Part shown: in pieces, positions 26,854 to 36,348 of the stretch
How the letters are laid out: every line of letters begins with the position of its first letter
How positions within the stretch are numbered: position 1 is the first letter of the stretch
Source of the DNA: Streptomyces sp. NBC_01478
Lineage (GTDB): Bacteria; Actinomycetota; Actinomycetes; Streptomycetales; Streptomycetaceae
DNA length: 64,000 bases
Assembly: GCF_036227225.1 (NCBI RefSeq)
Contig: NZ_CP109444.1
Coordinates: 7,111,501-7,175,500 of the forward strand
Reading direction: 5' to 3'
Made by a program: the position numbers and the translations under genes
Notes under the pieces: model-generated
Seen by the model: only the letters and a program-made list of their open reading frames with translations
The model's database searches: none
Told to the model about the DNA's origin: nothing

Positions 26854-28083
26854 CTAGACCCCCAGCACCTCGCGCAGCCGGTCCAGCCCCCAGTCCAGGT
26901 CCTCCCGGCTGATCATCAGCGGCGGCGCGATCCGGATCGTCGCCCCGTGGGTGTCCTTCACCAGCACGCCCCGCTCCAACAACCGCTCCGACACCTCCCG
27001 CCCCGACGCGACCCCCGGCGCGATGTCGACCCCGGCCCACAACCCCCGCCCACGCACCGCCGTCACCCGCCCCGTGCCGGTCAACTCCCGCAACTCCCCG
27101 TGCAGATGCTCCCCGAGCTCCGCCGCCCGCGCCTGATACTCACCCGACCGCAGCATCGCGATCACCTCCAGCCCCACCGCACACGCCAGCGGATTCCCGC
27201 CGAACGTCGACCCGTGCTCCCCGGGCCGGAACACACCCAGCACCTCCGCACTCGACACCACCGCGGACACCGGCACCACCCCGCCGCCCAGCGCCTTCCC
27301 CAGCACATACATGTCGGGCACCACCCCCTCGTGCTCGCACGCGAACGTCCGCCCCGTCCGCCCGAGCCCCGACTGGATCTCGTCGGCGACGAAGAGCACG
27401 TTCCGCTCCCGCGTCAACTCCCGTACCCCCGGCAGATATCCGGCCGGCGGCACCACCACCCCCGCCTCCCCCTGGATCGGCTCCAACAGCACGGCCACCG
27501 TGTTCTCGCTGACCGCCGACCGCATCGCGGTGAGATCCCCGTACGGCACGATCTCGAAGCCCGGCGTGTACGGCCCGAAGTCCGCGCGCGCCTCCGGGTC
27601 GGTCGAGAAGCCGACGATCGTCGTCGTACGGCCATGGAAGTTGTTGCCCGCCACCACGATCTTCGCCCTCCCGTCGGGCACCCCCTTGACCCGGTACCCC
27701 CACTTCCGGGCCGTCTTCAGCGCGGTCTCCACCGCCTCCGCGCCGGTGTTCATCGGCAGCACCAGCTCCATGCCGCACAGCTCCGCCAACTGCTCGCAGA
27801 ACGCGCCGAACCGGTCGTGGTGGAACGCCCGCGACGTCAGCGTCACCCGGTCCAACTGCGCCTTCGCCGCCGCGATCAGCCGCGGGTTGCCGTGCCCGAA
27901 GTTCAGCGCCGAATACCCCGCCAGCAGATCGAGAAAGCGCCGCCCCTCCACGTCCGTCATCCACGCCCCGTCGGCGGTGGCGACGACCACCGGCAGCGGG
28001 TGGTAGTTGTTCGCGGTGTGCGCCTCGGCGGCGGCGACGAGGGCTTCCGTACTGGCTTCGTTACTGGCTTCCGTACTGGTCAC
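26854..28083 (-). CDS. rocD: Ornithine aminotransferase (class-III, ornithine-oxo-acid transaminase)
   Basis: A 409-residue PLP enzyme that converts ornithine and 2-oxoglutarate to glutamate semialdehyde and glutamate. Recognisable parts are NTGAEAVETALKTARKW, GNNFHGRTTTIVGFSTD, the PLP Asp in VLFVADEIQSGLGRTG and the Schiff-base lysine in VLGKALGGGVVPVSAV. GTG 28083 has GGGAGAC 6 nt upstream and is preferred over an earlier in-frame start at 28281, which would run into the glyA leader. It diverges from the glyA riboswitch about 95 bp away. Confidence 0.92.
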   Translation of the reverse strand: MTSTEASNEASTEALVAAAEAHTANNYHPLPVVVATADGAWMTDVEGRRFLDLLAGYSALNFGHGNPRLIAAAKAQLDRVTLTSRAFHHDRFGAFCEQLAELCGMELVLPMNTGAEAVETALKTARKWGYRVKGVPDGRAKIVVAGNNFHGRTTTIVGFSTDPEARADFGPYTPGFEIVPYGDLTAMRSAVSENTVAVLLEPIQGEAGVVVPPAGYLPGVRELTRERNVLFVADEIQSGLGRTGRTFACEHEGVVPDMYVLGKALGGGVVPVSAVVSSAEVLGVFRPGEHGSTFGGNPLACAVGLEVIAMLRSGEYQARAAELGEHLHGELRELTGTGRVTAVRGRGLWAGVDIAPGVASGREVSERLLERGVLVKDTHGATIRIAPPLMISREDLDWGLDRLREVLGV

Positions 28084-28177
28084 GGCGTCTCCCGGGGGTG
28101 AGGGTGCCCCCTTCCTATCCTCGCCCGCATGGTGGACGCGGGAGCCGCACCGTCCGGCCCGACCGGTAGGCTGACCG

Positions 28178-28258
28178 GCGGGCCGTGACTGGCGCGCTGG
28201 GATGGGACCGACCATCGGGGAGCGGCCCGAGCTGCAATGTGTGCCGTGCGCCTGGGCC
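28178..28258 (+). ncRNA. ZTP (pfl) riboswitch in the glyA leader
   Basis: The leader contains CCGTGACTGGCG at 28183-28194, a hairpin GATGG/CCATC (28201-28205 with 28212-28216), CGGGGAGCG at 28216-28224 and CGCCTGGGC at 28249-28257. These are the conserved blocks of the pfl motif, which senses ZTP/ZMP and often precedes folate or purine genes including glyA. GGGCCG (28180-28185) can pair with CGGCCC (28223-28228) as P1. A -10-like TAGGCT at 28167-28172 would start the RNA near 28179. glyA starts 38 nt after the aptamer. Confidence 0.85.
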
Positions 28259-28295
28259 GAACCGAGAACGCCGAACGCCACGTCCGGAGGTCCCC

Positions 28296-29750
28296 ATGCC
28301 CGACAATTCTGTGCCCCTCTCCCGCGAGTCCACCGCCTTCCGTGCCGCCCTCGATGTGATCCGTGCCGTCGAGCCGCGCGTCGCCGACGCCATCGGCCAG
28401 GAAGTCGCCGACCAGCGCGAGATGCTCAAGCTGATCGCCTCCGAGAACTACGCCTCCCCGGCCACCCTGCTGGCCATGGGCAACTGGTTCAGCGACAAGT
28501 ACGCCGAGGGCACCATCGGCCGCCGCTTCTACGCCGGCTGTCGCAACGTCGACACCGTCGAGTCCCTCGCCGCCGAGCACGCGCGCGAACTCTTCGGCGC
28601 CCGCCACGCCTACGTCCAGCCGCACTCCGGCATCGACGCCAACCTCGTCGCCTTCTGGTCGATCCTCGCCGACCGCGTCGAGGTCCCGGCCCTCGCGAAG
28701 GCGGGCGTCCGCCAGGTCAACGACCTCTCCGACGCCGACTGGGCCGAACTCCGCCAGGCCTTCGGCAACCAGCGCATGCTCGGCATGTCCCTGGACGCAG
28801 GCGGCCACCTCACCCACGGCTTCCGCCCCAACATCTCCGGCAAGATGTTCGACCAGCGCTCCTACGGCACCGACCCCGTCACCGGCCTCATCGACTACGA
28901 GGCCCTGCGCGCCTCCGCTCGTGAGTTCAAGCCGCTGATCATCGTCGGCGGCTACTCCGCCTACCCCCGCCTGGTGAACTTCCGCATCATGCGCGAGATC
29001 GCGGACGAGGTCGGCGCGACCCTCATGGTCGACATGGCGCACTTCGCCGGCCTGGTCGCGGGCAAGGTGCTGACCGGTGACTTCGACCCGGTACCGCACG
29101 CCCAGATCGTCACCACCACCACCCACAAGTCGCTGCGCGGCCCGCGCGGCGGCATGGTCCTGTGCGACGACTCCCTCAAGGACCAGGTCGACCGCGGCTG
29201 CCCGATGGTCCTCGGCGGCCCGCTCCCGCACGTCATGGCCGCCAAGGCCGTCGCCCTCGCCGAGGCCAGGCAGCCCTCCTTCCAGGACTACGCCCAGCGC
29301 ATCGTCGACAACTCCCGCGCGCTGGCGGACGGCCTGATGCGCCGGGGCGCCACCCTCGTCACCGGCGGCACCGACAACCACCTCAACCTGATCGACGTCG
29401 CCTCCTCCTACGGCCTCACCGGCCGCCAGGCCGAGGCCGCCCTCCTCGACTCGGGCATCGTCACCAACCGCAACGCCATCCCCGCCGACCCCAACGGCGC
29501 CTGGTACACCTCGGGCATCCGCATCGGCACGCCCGCCCTGACCACCCGCGGCCTGGGCACGGCGGAGATGGACGAGGTCGCGTCCCTGATCGACCGTGTC
29601 CTCACCTCCACGGAGCCGGGCACGACGAAGTCGGGAGCGCCGAGCAAGGCGAGCCACGTCCTGGACGAGAAGATCTCCGACGAGATCTCCCGCAGGGCGA
29701 CGGACCTGGTGGCCGGCTTCTCGTTGTACCCGGAGATCGACCTCGGCTGA
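28296..29750 (+). CDS. glyA: Serine hydroxymethyltransferase
   Basis: A 484-residue PLP enzyme that interconverts serine and glycine with transfer of a one-carbon unit to tetrahydrofolate. It contains [24 protein letters not shown], the AHFAGLVAG stretch and the PLP lysine in [14 protein letters not shown]. It is longer than the common 420-residue GlyA because of extra segments near residues 120-170 and at the C-terminus, as in a longer Streptomyces paralogue. ATG 28296 has CCGGAGG 6 nt upstream. The ZTP riboswitch upstream links its expression to folate-dependent purine synthesis. Confidence 0.95.
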   Translation: MPDNSVPLSRESTAFRAALDVIRAVEPRVADAIGQEVADQREMLKLIASENYASPATLLAMGNWFSDKYAEGTIGRRFYAGCRNVDTVESLAAEHARELFGARHAYVQPHSGIDANLVAFWSILADRVEVPALAKAGVRQVNDLSDADWAELRQAFGNQRMLGMSLDAGGHLTHGFRPNISGKMFDQRSYGTDPVTGLIDYEALRASAREFKPLIIVGGYSAYPRLVNFRIMREIADEVGATLMVDMAHFAGLVAGKVLTGDFDPVPHAQIVTTTTHKSLRGPRGGMVLCDDSLKDQVDRGCPMVLGGPLPHVMAAKAVALAEARQPSFQDYAQRIVDNSRALADGLMRRGATLVTGGTDNHLNLIDVASSYGLTGRQAEAALLDSGIVTNRNAIPADPNGAWYTSGIRIGTPALTTRGLGTAEMDEVASLIDRVLTSTEPGTTKSGAPSKASHVLDEKISDEISRRATDLVAGFSLYPEIDLG

Positions 29751-29795
29751 CAGTTGGCCTACGCCCTCTGTTGAGTTGTCGAAGATCGGCGACTC

Positions 29796-30566
29796 TCACA
29801 GATCGATGAGTTCCTGTCGTGGTTCCTCGCGCGGCGGCCCGGCCTCACGCCGGTCCGCCGCGCGGCGTATCAGCAGCGTGCCGCCCACCCCGACAGCCAC
29901 CCCCGCCGCCGCCCACCAGACAAGCCCGGCGGGCCCGGCCGATCCGGGGCCGCCCCCAACTGCCTTGCCGCCGGCACCAGTTCCGCCGAGCACCCCCGCC
30001 CGCTCCCACTGAGCGAAGACCGCGCGCGGCGCCCGATGCCAGCGGATGTCGTCGTCCGCCACCTCCGGAGCCGGATCCGTCCGCACCCACGGTGTGCCGT
30101 CCCCGGCCACGAACAACTGGTCCTCCCGCTCCACCGCCACATCACCACCCGGAGCCCGGCTCGTACGAGGCCAGCCCCCGACCCCGGTCAGCCCCCACAC
30201 CACGGTGATCCGCACCGCCGGATACCGGCCCGCCTCCCACTCCGGTGACACCTGCTCCGTCCCCGCGTACGTGGGCTGCAGCAACGTCCACAGGCGTGCG
30301 AACGACGACTCCCCGGAGTGCCACGCCTCCGTCCGGCCCGTGTCACCCGCCACGACCAGCGCGAGATCCGGGATGTCCCGGCGCGGGGCCGGGTCCTGCG
30401 CCCAGGTCCGCGTCCGATCCACAGCCCGGGTCCACGCCTGATCCGTCCCGACGGCCCGATCCGTTCCGACAGCCTGGGCCTGAGCCGCCCCGGTCAGGGC
30501 CAGCAACACCGGCCCCGCCACGAGACACAGGCCGCGCAACCGCGCCCGTCCCCTCCCGTGTTCCAT
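29796..30566 (-). CDS. Secreted, C-terminally membrane-anchored protein of unknown function
   Basis: A 256-residue protein. The signal peptide is clear (RLRGLCLVAGPVLLALTGAAQA, cleavage after AQA near residue 31). A short degenerate repeat (GTDRAVGTDQA) follows, then an outer domain with a Trp-rich strand (VVWGLTGVGGW) and DDIRWHRAPRAVFAQWERAG. A transmembrane helix near residues 214-233 is followed by RRAADRREAG. The topology resembles a sortase-independent wall or surface protein. No domain was recognised. It ends 45 bp from glyA on the opposite strand. Confidence 0.7.
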   Translation of the reverse strand: MEHGRGRARLRGLCLVAGPVLLALTGAAQAQAVGTDRAVGTDQAWTRAVDRTRTWAQDPAPRRDIPDLALVVAGDTGRTEAWHSGESSFARLWTLLQPTYAGTEQVSPEWEAGRYPAVRITVVWGLTGVGGWPRTSRAPGGDVAVEREDQLFVAGDGTPWVRTDPAPEVADDDIRWHRAPRAVFAQWERAGVLGGTGAGGKAVGGGPGSAGPAGLVWWAAAGVAVGVGGTLLIRRAADRREAGPPREEPRQELIDL

Positions 30567-30639
30567 CCGTCCCCCTCTCCGTCTCCGGCGTGGTCACCGC
30601 CGGGTCCGCCGATTCCGGTATCCGTTGCTCGGCCTCCGC

Positions 30640-30873
30640 GAACGCCGCCTCCCGGCCGGCGAGCGTGCGCCGACGCGCCGCCGTACGCACTGTGTTCCTC
30701 GTCTCATCGGCGACGATCGACAGCGGCCACGGCTTGAACGGCCGCCCTGAGCGCGATGCCCGTGTGGGCCCGCACCAGCTCCGCGTACGCCTCCGGCTCT
30801 CCCGCTCTCCGGCGCGTACATGTGCGATCACCGCGGCCTCATCGACGATGCGGCCCCCCTCCCGCGTCTTCAC
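30640..30873 (-). pseudogene. Decayed remnant resembling an ECF sigma factor
   Basis: From GTG 30873 a frame reads a [17 protein letters not shown] stretch. After an apparent frameshift near 30795 a second frame reads [19 protein letters not shown] and soon meets a stop near 30710. Together these look like the start of sigma-70 region 2. Regions 2.4 and 4 are absent. A third frame further on (RTAARRRTLAGREAAFAEAEQ) may be the degraded end. No intact gene exists between 30567 and 30984. The call is tentative and needs a translated search. Confidence 0.35.
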
Positions 30874-30984
30874 ACAAGTGGTACACCGCCCGACGCGGAT
30901 CGGTTCCCACCCGTGGCGCATCTCTTGCGAGCCGGTTCCCGGCCCGTTCCGGACCGCCCCCCAGGACCTGAGAGAATGGTGAAC

Positions 30985-32052
30985 ATGGCCTCTGACCGCC
31001 CACCCGTCGCCCACCACCGCCCTCAAACGGGGCGCTCCGCGCCGCTGCCCACATTCCGAGTGCTCTCCGGAATCCAGCCCACCGCAGGCTCGTTCCACCT
31101 CGGTAACTACCTCGGCGCCGTCCGCCAGTGGGTGGCCCTGCAGGAGTCCCACGACGCGTTCTACATGGTCGTCGACCTGCACGCGATCACGGTCCCGCAG
31201 GACCCGGCGGACCTGCGCGCCAACACCCGGCTCGCCACCGCGCAGTTGCTGGCCGCCGGTCTCGAGCCGGACCGCTGCACGCTCTTCGTCCAGAGCCATG
31301 TCCCCGAGCACGCCCAGCTCGCCTGGGTCATGAACTGCCTGACCGGCTTCGGCGAGGCCGCCCGTATGACCCAGTTCAAGGACAAGTCCGCCAAGCAGGG
31401 CTCGGACCGCGCGTCCGTCGGCCTGTTCACGTACCCGATCCTCCAGGTCGCCGACATCCTGCTCTACCAGGCGAACGAGGTGCCGGTCGGCGAGGACCAG
31501 CGCCAGCACGTCGAGCTGACCCGCGACCTCGCCGAGCGCTTCAACGGCCGCTTCGGCGAGACCTTCACGATCCCGAAGCCGTACATCCTCAAGGAGACGG
31601 CGAAGATCTACGACCTTCAGGACCCGTCGATCAAGATGAGCAAGTCGGCGTCCACCCCGAAGGGCCTGATCAACCTCCTCGACGACCCGAAGGCGACCGC
31701 CAAGAAGGTCAAGAGCGCGGTCACCGACACCGACACCGTGATCCGCTTCGACCCGGAGCACAAGCCGGGCGTCAGCAACCTGCTCACCATCCACTCGACC
31801 CTCACCGGCAGGTCGGTCGCCGAGCTGGAGCAGGACTACGAGGGCAAGATGTACGGCGCCCTCAAGACGGACCTCGCCGAGATCATGGTCGAGTTCGTGA
31901 CGCCGTTCCGGGAGCGCACCCAGCAGTATCTGGACGACCCGGAGACGCTCGACTCGATCCTGGCCAAGGGCGCGGAGAAGGCGCGAGCCGTCGCGGCCGA
32001 GACCCTCGCCCAGGCGTACGACCGGGTCGGCTTCCTGCCCGCCAAGCACTGA
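30985..32052 (+). CDS. trpS: Tryptophanyl-tRNA synthetase
   Basis: A 355-residue class Ic synthetase that charges tRNA-Trp. The HIGH-like motif is in the [18 protein letters not shown] region (HLGN), and the KMSKS motif is intact in [33 protein letters not shown] and [16 protein letters not shown] are typical. ATG 30985 is preferred: GAGAGA at 30970-30975 gives a spacing of 9 nt, whereas ATG 30976 would have almost none. It stands alone. From memory Streptomyces can carry a second, drug-resistant trpS; this copy fits the housekeeping type by position. Confidence 0.96.
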   Translation: MASDRPPVAHHRPQTGRSAPLPTFRVLSGIQPTAGSFHLGNYLGAVRQWVALQESHDAFYMVVDLHAITVPQDPADLRANTRLATAQLLAAGLEPDRCTLFVQSHVPEHAQLAWVMNCLTGFGEAARMTQFKDKSAKQGSDRASVGLFTYPILQVADILLYQANEVPVGEDQRQHVELTRDLAERFNGRFGETFTIPKPYILKETAKIYDLQDPSIKMSKSASTPKGLINLLDDPKATAKKVKSAVTDTDTVIRFDPEHKPGVSNLLTIHSTLTGRSVAELEQDYEGKMYGALKTDLAEIMVEFVTPFRERTQQYLDDPETLDSILAKGAEKARAVAAETLAQAYDRVGFLPAKH

Positions 32053-32249
32053 GGCGTACGACCGCGCCCGAGTGCCGACCGCGTACCACTGGACAGAGCG
32101 CTGCACATCACTATGGTTGCGCCTGCCCACAACTCAGGTGTGGCCGTACAGTCGATAGCCGGGTGGCCGCACGTGTGGCCGCCCCGCTCACCATCAGGAC
32201 CACCGACAACAGCACCAACACCACCACCGACAGGACGACAGGAGACGAC

Positions 32250-32828
32250 GTGGGGACCGTAACGATCGGCGTGTCGATCGCGGTCCCGGAGCCTCACGGC
32301 AGCCTGCTCCAGGAGCGGCGCGCGGGCTTCGGCGACGCCGCGGCCCACGGCATCCCCACGCATGTCACGCTGTTGCCGCCGACCGAGGTGGACGCCGCCC
32401 AACTGCCCGCGATCGAGGCCCACTTGGTCGACGCCGCCGGCGCCGGGCGCCCCTTCCCGATGCGGCTGTCCGGCACCGGGACCTTCCGGCCGCTGTCCCC
32501 GGTCGTCTACGTCCAGGTGGTCGAGGGCGGTGCCGCCTGCACCTGGCTGCAGAAGCAGATCCGTGCCGCCTCCGGGCCGCTGGCACGCGAGCTGCACTTC
32601 CCGTACCACCCGCACGTCACCGTGGCGCACGGCATCGACGACGCGTCGATGGACCGCGCCTTCGAAGCGCTCGCCGACTACTGCGCCCAGTGGTCGTGCA
32701 CCGGCTTCGCGCTCTACGAACAGGGCCCCGACGGCGTCTGGCGCCAACTGCGCGAGTTCACCTTCGGCGGAGCCGTCGTACCGCCCCAGGCGGCCCACAC
32801 CGAGCGCGGCACGATCCCCAGCCACTAG
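32250..32828 (+). CDS. 2H phosphoesterase (2'-5' RNA ligase family)
   Basis: A 192-residue protein. Two H-x-T motifs, HVTLLPP (near residue 38) and HVTVAHG (near 123), form the active site of LigT-like cyclic phosphodiesterases. Other positions match the two-lobed fold. GTG 32250 has AGGAG at 32239-32243. It probably acts on a cyclic phosphodiester in RNA or nucleotide metabolism; the substrate is unknown. It lies 197 bp after trpS; a CCACA/TGTGG repeat sits at 32127-32143 in that gap. Confidence 0.85.
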   Translation: MGTVTIGVSIAVPEPHGSLLQERRAGFGDAAAHGIPTHVTLLPPTEVDAAQLPAIEAHLVDAAGAGRPFPMRLSGTGTFRPLSPVVYVQVVEGGAACTWLQKQIRAASGPLARELHFPYHPHVTVAHGIDDASMDRAFEALADYCAQWSCTGFALYEQGPDGVWRQLREFTFGGAVVPPQAAHTERGTIPSH

Positions 32829-32843
32829 ACCCACTGGACACGG

Positions 32844-33587
32844 TCAGACCGCCAGCCGTCGGAACAGCTCCCGTGGCAGGTGCCGCAGCGCCGACGTCAG
32901 CACGCGCAGCGCCCCCGGCACCCACACCGTCTCCGAGCCCCGGCGCAGGCCCAGTTCGACGGCCGTGGCGACGGCTTCGGGAGTGGTCGTGAGGGAGGCC
33001 GCCCTCGGGTCGGCCATGGTCCTCGACCGTACGAGCCCCGGGCGTACGACCATCACGTGCACGCCCGTGCCGTACAGCGCGTCGCCCAGCCCCTGCGCGA
33101 AGGTGTCGAGGCCGGCCTTGCTGGAGCCGTAGATGAAGTTCGAGCGGCGGGCCCGCTCGCCGGCGACCGAGGAGAGCACCACCAGGGAGCCGTGGCCCTG
33201 GCTCTGCAGGGCCCGGGCGCTGATCAGGCCGGACGAGACGGCGCCGACGTAGTTGGTCCGCGCGACGCGCACCGCGGCGGCCGGGTCGCGTTCGTCCCGG
33301 GCCTGGTCGCCGAGGACGCCGAAGGCGAGCAGCACCATGTCGATGTCGCCCTCGGCGAAGACCTTGCCGAGCACGGTCTCGTGGGAGTCGGGGTCGAGCG
33401 CGTCGAAGGCGACCGTGTGGACCTCGGCCCCCAGGGCACGCAGTTGGGAAGCGGCACTCTCCAGGGCGGGCGACGGGCGGCCCGCCAGCCATACCGTGCG
33501 GGTGCGGCGGGCGATCAGCCGGCGGGCGGTGGCCAGCGCGATCCGGGACGTACCGCCGAGGACGAGCAGGGACTGTGGAGGACGCAT
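32844..33587 (-). CDS. SDR-family reductase, DprE2-like
   Basis: A 247-residue short-chain dehydrogenase. The cofactor loop is LGGTSRIALATARRL, LAFGVLGDQ sits near the middle, and the catalytic Ser, Tyr and Lys are in VLSSVAGE and YGSSKAGLD. SSKAGLDTFAQGLGDALYGTGV and VRPGLVRSRTM closely recall the decaprenylphosphoryl-2-keto-ribose reductase DprE2. Streptomyces do not make arabinogalactan, so the real substrate may differ. It is convergent with the 2H phosphoesterase gene, 15 bp apart. Confidence 0.8.
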   Translation of the reverse strand: MRPPQSLLVLGGTSRIALATARRLIARRTRTVWLAGRPSPALESAASQLRALGAEVHTVAFDALDPDSHETVLGKVFAEGDIDMVLLAFGVLGDQARDERDPAAAVRVARTNYVGAVSSGLISARALQSQGHGSLVVLSSVAGERARRSNFIYGSSKAGLDTFAQGLGDALYGTGVHVMVVRPGLVRSRTMADPRAASLTTTPEAVATAVELGLRRGSETVWVPGALRVLTSALRHLPRELFRRLAV

Positions 33588-33747
33588 GCCCGTGACCGTA
33601 TCGCCCGCCTATGGGTGGTTGGTCGTACGGCGTCGGCGCCCTCCCTGAAATGGGCGATTAATCGGATGCCGCACCATCCGCCGCCACGCGCGCGTGTTTG
33701 CGGGGTACTCGTACATCGGTCCCCCCGGACGAGGGCAGAATCGGATC

Positions 33748-34710
33748 ATGGACTGGCTGAAAAAGCTCCCCTTCGTCGGGCCGCTGGTGGCGCGTCTGAT
33801 GCGCACGCACGCGTGGCGGTCGTACGAGCGGCTGGACCGCGTGAAGTGGTCGCAGCTCGCCGCCGCCATGACGTTCATCAGCTTCATCGCGCTGTTCCCG
33901 CTGCTGACCGTGGCCGCCGCGATCGCCGCCGCCACCCTGAGCGCCGATCAACAGCACGAACTCCAGGACAAGATCGCCGAGCAGGTGCCGGGCATCTCCG
34001 ACCAGCTCAACATCGGTTCCCTGGTCGACAACGCGGGCACCGTGGGGCTCATCGCCGGTGCCGTCCTGCTGTTCACCGGCATCGGCTGGGTCGGCTCGAT
34101 GCGGGAGTGTCTGCGCGCGGTGTGGGAGCTGCCCGACCGCGACGAGAACCCCCTCCTGCGCAAGCTCATCGACACCGGGGTGCTGATCGGCCTGGGCGGC
34201 GCCGTCCTCGCGACGATCGCCGTCTCCACCGTCGCCTCCGCACTGGTCGACTGGATCAACGGCGAACTGGGCATCGCCCAGGGCGGCTGGGGCGGCATCC
34301 TGCTGCGCATCGCGGCGTTCGCCGTCGCCGTACTCGCCGACTTCCTGCTCCTGCTGTACGTCCTGACCCTGCTGCCCGGCGTCGAGCCCCCGCGCCGCCG
34401 GCTCTTCGTGGCCGCGCTGATCGGCGCGGTCGGCTTCGAACTGCTGAAGCTGCTGCTCAGCGGCTACATCCAGGGCGTGGCCGCGAAGAGCATGTACGGC
34501 GCGTTCGGCGTCCCCGTGGCGCTGCTGCTGTGGATGAACTTCACCTCGAAGCTGGTCCTGTTCTGTGCCGCCTGGACGGCGACGCCGAGCAAGGACGACC
34601 CCGATGACGACGACGATGACGACTACGACCCGGCCGACGAGACCGAGAACCCGAAGGTCAGGGACGAGGGCGACGACGGACCAGCTCCGGCAGCGGCCAG
34701 CGCCGGTTGA
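33748..34710 (+). CDS. YihY/BrkB-family membrane protein
   Basis: A 320-residue membrane protein with six hydrophobic segments. The N-terminal AAAMTFISFIALFPLLTVAAA helix and the C-terminal PVALLLWMNFTSKLVLFCAAW are the YihY/BrkB hallmarks. The C-terminal tail is very acidic (DDDDDDDYDPADE). Function is not established; family proteins were once mislabelled as RNase BN. Its 3' end overlaps the convergent carboxypeptidase gene by 53 bp. Confidence 0.87.
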   Translation: MDWLKKLPFVGPLVARLMRTHAWRSYERLDRVKWSQLAAAMTFISFIALFPLLTVAAAIAAATLSADQQHELQDKIAEQVPGISDQLNIGSLVDNAGTVGLIAGAVLLFTGIGWVGSMRECLRAVWELPDRDENPLLRKLIDTGVLIGLGGAVLATIAVSTVASALVDWINGELGIAQGGWGGILLRIAAFAVAVLADFLLLLYVLTLLPGVEPPRRRLFVAALIGAVGFELLKLLLSGYIQGVAAKSMYGAFGVPVALLLWMNFTSKLVLFCAAWTATPSKDDPDDDDDDDYDPADETENPKVRDEGDDGPAPAAASAG

Positions 34711-36013
34711 CCAGGAAGACACCACCGGCCAGCAGCACCAGCAGCCCGCCGACGACCGCGAGCGCGATCCCGACCCCGCTCGAACCGTCCTCCTCGGCGG
34801 CCGAGGCCGCGGAACTCGCGGACGGCTTCGCGGCCGTGTCGCCGCCCGCCTCCCCGGAGGCCGTGGCACCCGGCTGCGCGCTCGTCTGCGGCACGTTCTT
34901 CGGCGCGACCAGCTCACCCACCGGCTGCACCTTCCCGTCCGCCTGGAAGCCCCAGTCGAGGATCTTGGCGGCCTCCTTGTAGACCTCGTTGTGCTCGTCC
35001 TTCTCCGGGTTCATGACGGTGACCAGGAGCACCTTGCCGTTGCGCTCGGCGACGCCGGTGAAGGTGGCGCCCGCGTTGGTGGTGTTGCCGTTCTTGACGC
35101 CCGCGATGCCCGGGTACACCGACACGTCCGAGTCACCGCTCAGCAGCCGGTTGGTGTTGCGGATGTCGAAGGTCCCGCGGACCGACTTGCCCTTCACCTT
35201 CGTGGTCTCGCCCGGGAACTTCACGCTCACCGTCGAGCAGTACTCCCGGAAGTCCTTCTTCTGCAGCCCGGAGCGCGCGAACAGCGTCAGGTCGTACGCC
35301 GACGAGACCTGCCCCGGCTCGTCGTAGCCGTCCGGTGTCACCACGCGCGTGTCCAGCGCCTGGAGGTCCTGGGCGTGCGTGTTCATGTCGGCGACGGTCT
35401 TGTCGACGCCGCCGTTCATGTGCGCCAGGACGTGCACCGCGTCGTTGCCGGAGCGCAGGAAGACACCGAGCCACAGGTCGCGGACCGTGTAGCTCTCGCC
35501 CTCCTTTATCGGCACCACGCTGGAACCGGCGCCCATGCCGGCCAGGTCGGACGCGACGACCTTGTGCTCGGTCGTCCTCGGGAACTTCGGCAGCACGGTG
35601 TCCGCGAACAGCATCTTCAGGGTGCTCGCCGGAGGCAGCCGCCAGTGCGCGTTGTGCGAGGCGAGCACCGCGCCCGACTCGGCGTCGCTCACGATCCACG
35701 ACCGCGCGGTCACGTCCTGCGGCAGCACCGGGACGCCCGCCGCCAGATTGACCTGCGTCCCCGCCATGCCGAGACGGCTGCCGCCCACCGACGACATGTT
35801 CGCCGGGGGAGTGGCCGTAGGAGTCGCCGACGAACCCGGCGTCGCGGTCGAACCCGGACTCGCGGTCGCGGTCGGCGTCGCGGTCGGAGTCGCACTCGGG
35901 GTGGGAGTCGGACTCGGCGCCGCGAGGGCGACGGGCGCGGTCAGCGCGAGGGACGACAGGGCGGCGGAAAGCACCAGCAGGGATCGCCTGATGGTCTGCA
36001 GTGGAGCGGGCAC
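34658..36013 (-). CDS. D-alanyl-D-alanine carboxypeptidase (penicillin-binding protein, S11 type)
   Basis: A 451-residue secreted enzyme that trims peptidoglycan stem peptides. The signal peptide (SLLVLSAALSSLALTAPVALA) is followed by a long Pro/Thr/Ser linker. The serine active-site motifs are ASTLK (SxxK) and RSGND (SxN); the third motif reads VKNGNT, so KTG is KNG here. A C-terminal helix (ALAVVGGLLVLLAGGVFLV) and a basic tail anchor it in the membrane. GTG 36013 places the signal peptide correctly. Its 3' end overlaps the YihY gene by 53 bp on the opposite strand. Confidence 0.9.
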   Translation of the reverse strand: MPAPLQTIRRSLLVLSAALSSLALTAPVALAAPSPTPTPSATPTATPTATASPGSTATPGSSATPTATPPANMSSVGGSRLGMAGTQVNLAAGVPVLPQDVTARSWIVSDAESGAVLASHNAHWRLPPASTLKMLFADTVLPKFPRTTEHKVVASDLAGMGAGSSVVPIKEGESYTVRDLWLGVFLRSGNDAVHVLAHMNGGVDKTVADMNTHAQDLQALDTRVVTPDGYDEPGQVSSAYDLTLFARSGLQKKDFREYCSTVSVKFPGETTKVKGKSVRGTFDIRNTNRLLSGDSDVSVYPGIAGVKNGNTTNAGATFTGVAERNGKVLLVTVMNPEKDEHNEVYKEAAKILDWGFQADGKVQPVGELVAPKNVPQTSAQPGATASGEAGGDTAAKPSASSAASAAEEDGSSGVGIALAVVGGLLVLLAGGVFLVNRRWPLPELVRRRPRP

Positions 36014-36104
36014 GCACGTGAACGTACATGCCCAGGGACCCGAAGTCCCGTCAGCGGCCCCACCCCGGACACGGGCCCCCGGGGACGACGGCGATACTGG
36101 ACTC

Positions 36105-36344
36105 ATGAAGCTCAGCCGCCCCGTCTCCTGGTTCCTGCTCGCCTTCGGGGTGTGGAGCTGGATCATCTGGGTCACTTTCGTCAAGAATCTCGTCGCGGAC
36201 GGCAGCGGCCTGGCCTTCGACGACGGCCGCCCGACGGCCTACTTCTGGGTGCATCTGACCCTGGCCGTCGTGTCCTTCGTATTGGGGACGGTCATCGGGG
36301 GCCTCGGGTTGCGTGGACTGCGCGCACTGCGCGAGACGTCATAG
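36105..36344 (+). CDS. SCO4848-family small membrane protein
   Basis: A 79-residue protein with two transmembrane helices (WFLLAFGVWSWIIWVTFV and LTLAVVSFVLGTVIGGLGL) joined by a polar loop. Length, the MKLSRPVSWF start and the position next to the D-Ala-D-Ala carboxypeptidase match the family named after SCO4848. Function unknown. It is followed 4 nt later by the phosphoesterase gene and is probably co-transcribed with it. Confidence 0.85.
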   Translation: MKLSRPVSWFLLAFGVWSWIIWVTFVKNLVADGSGLAFDDGRPTAYFWVHLTLAVVSFVLGTVIGGLGLRGLRALRETS

Positions 36345-36348
36345 AGAA

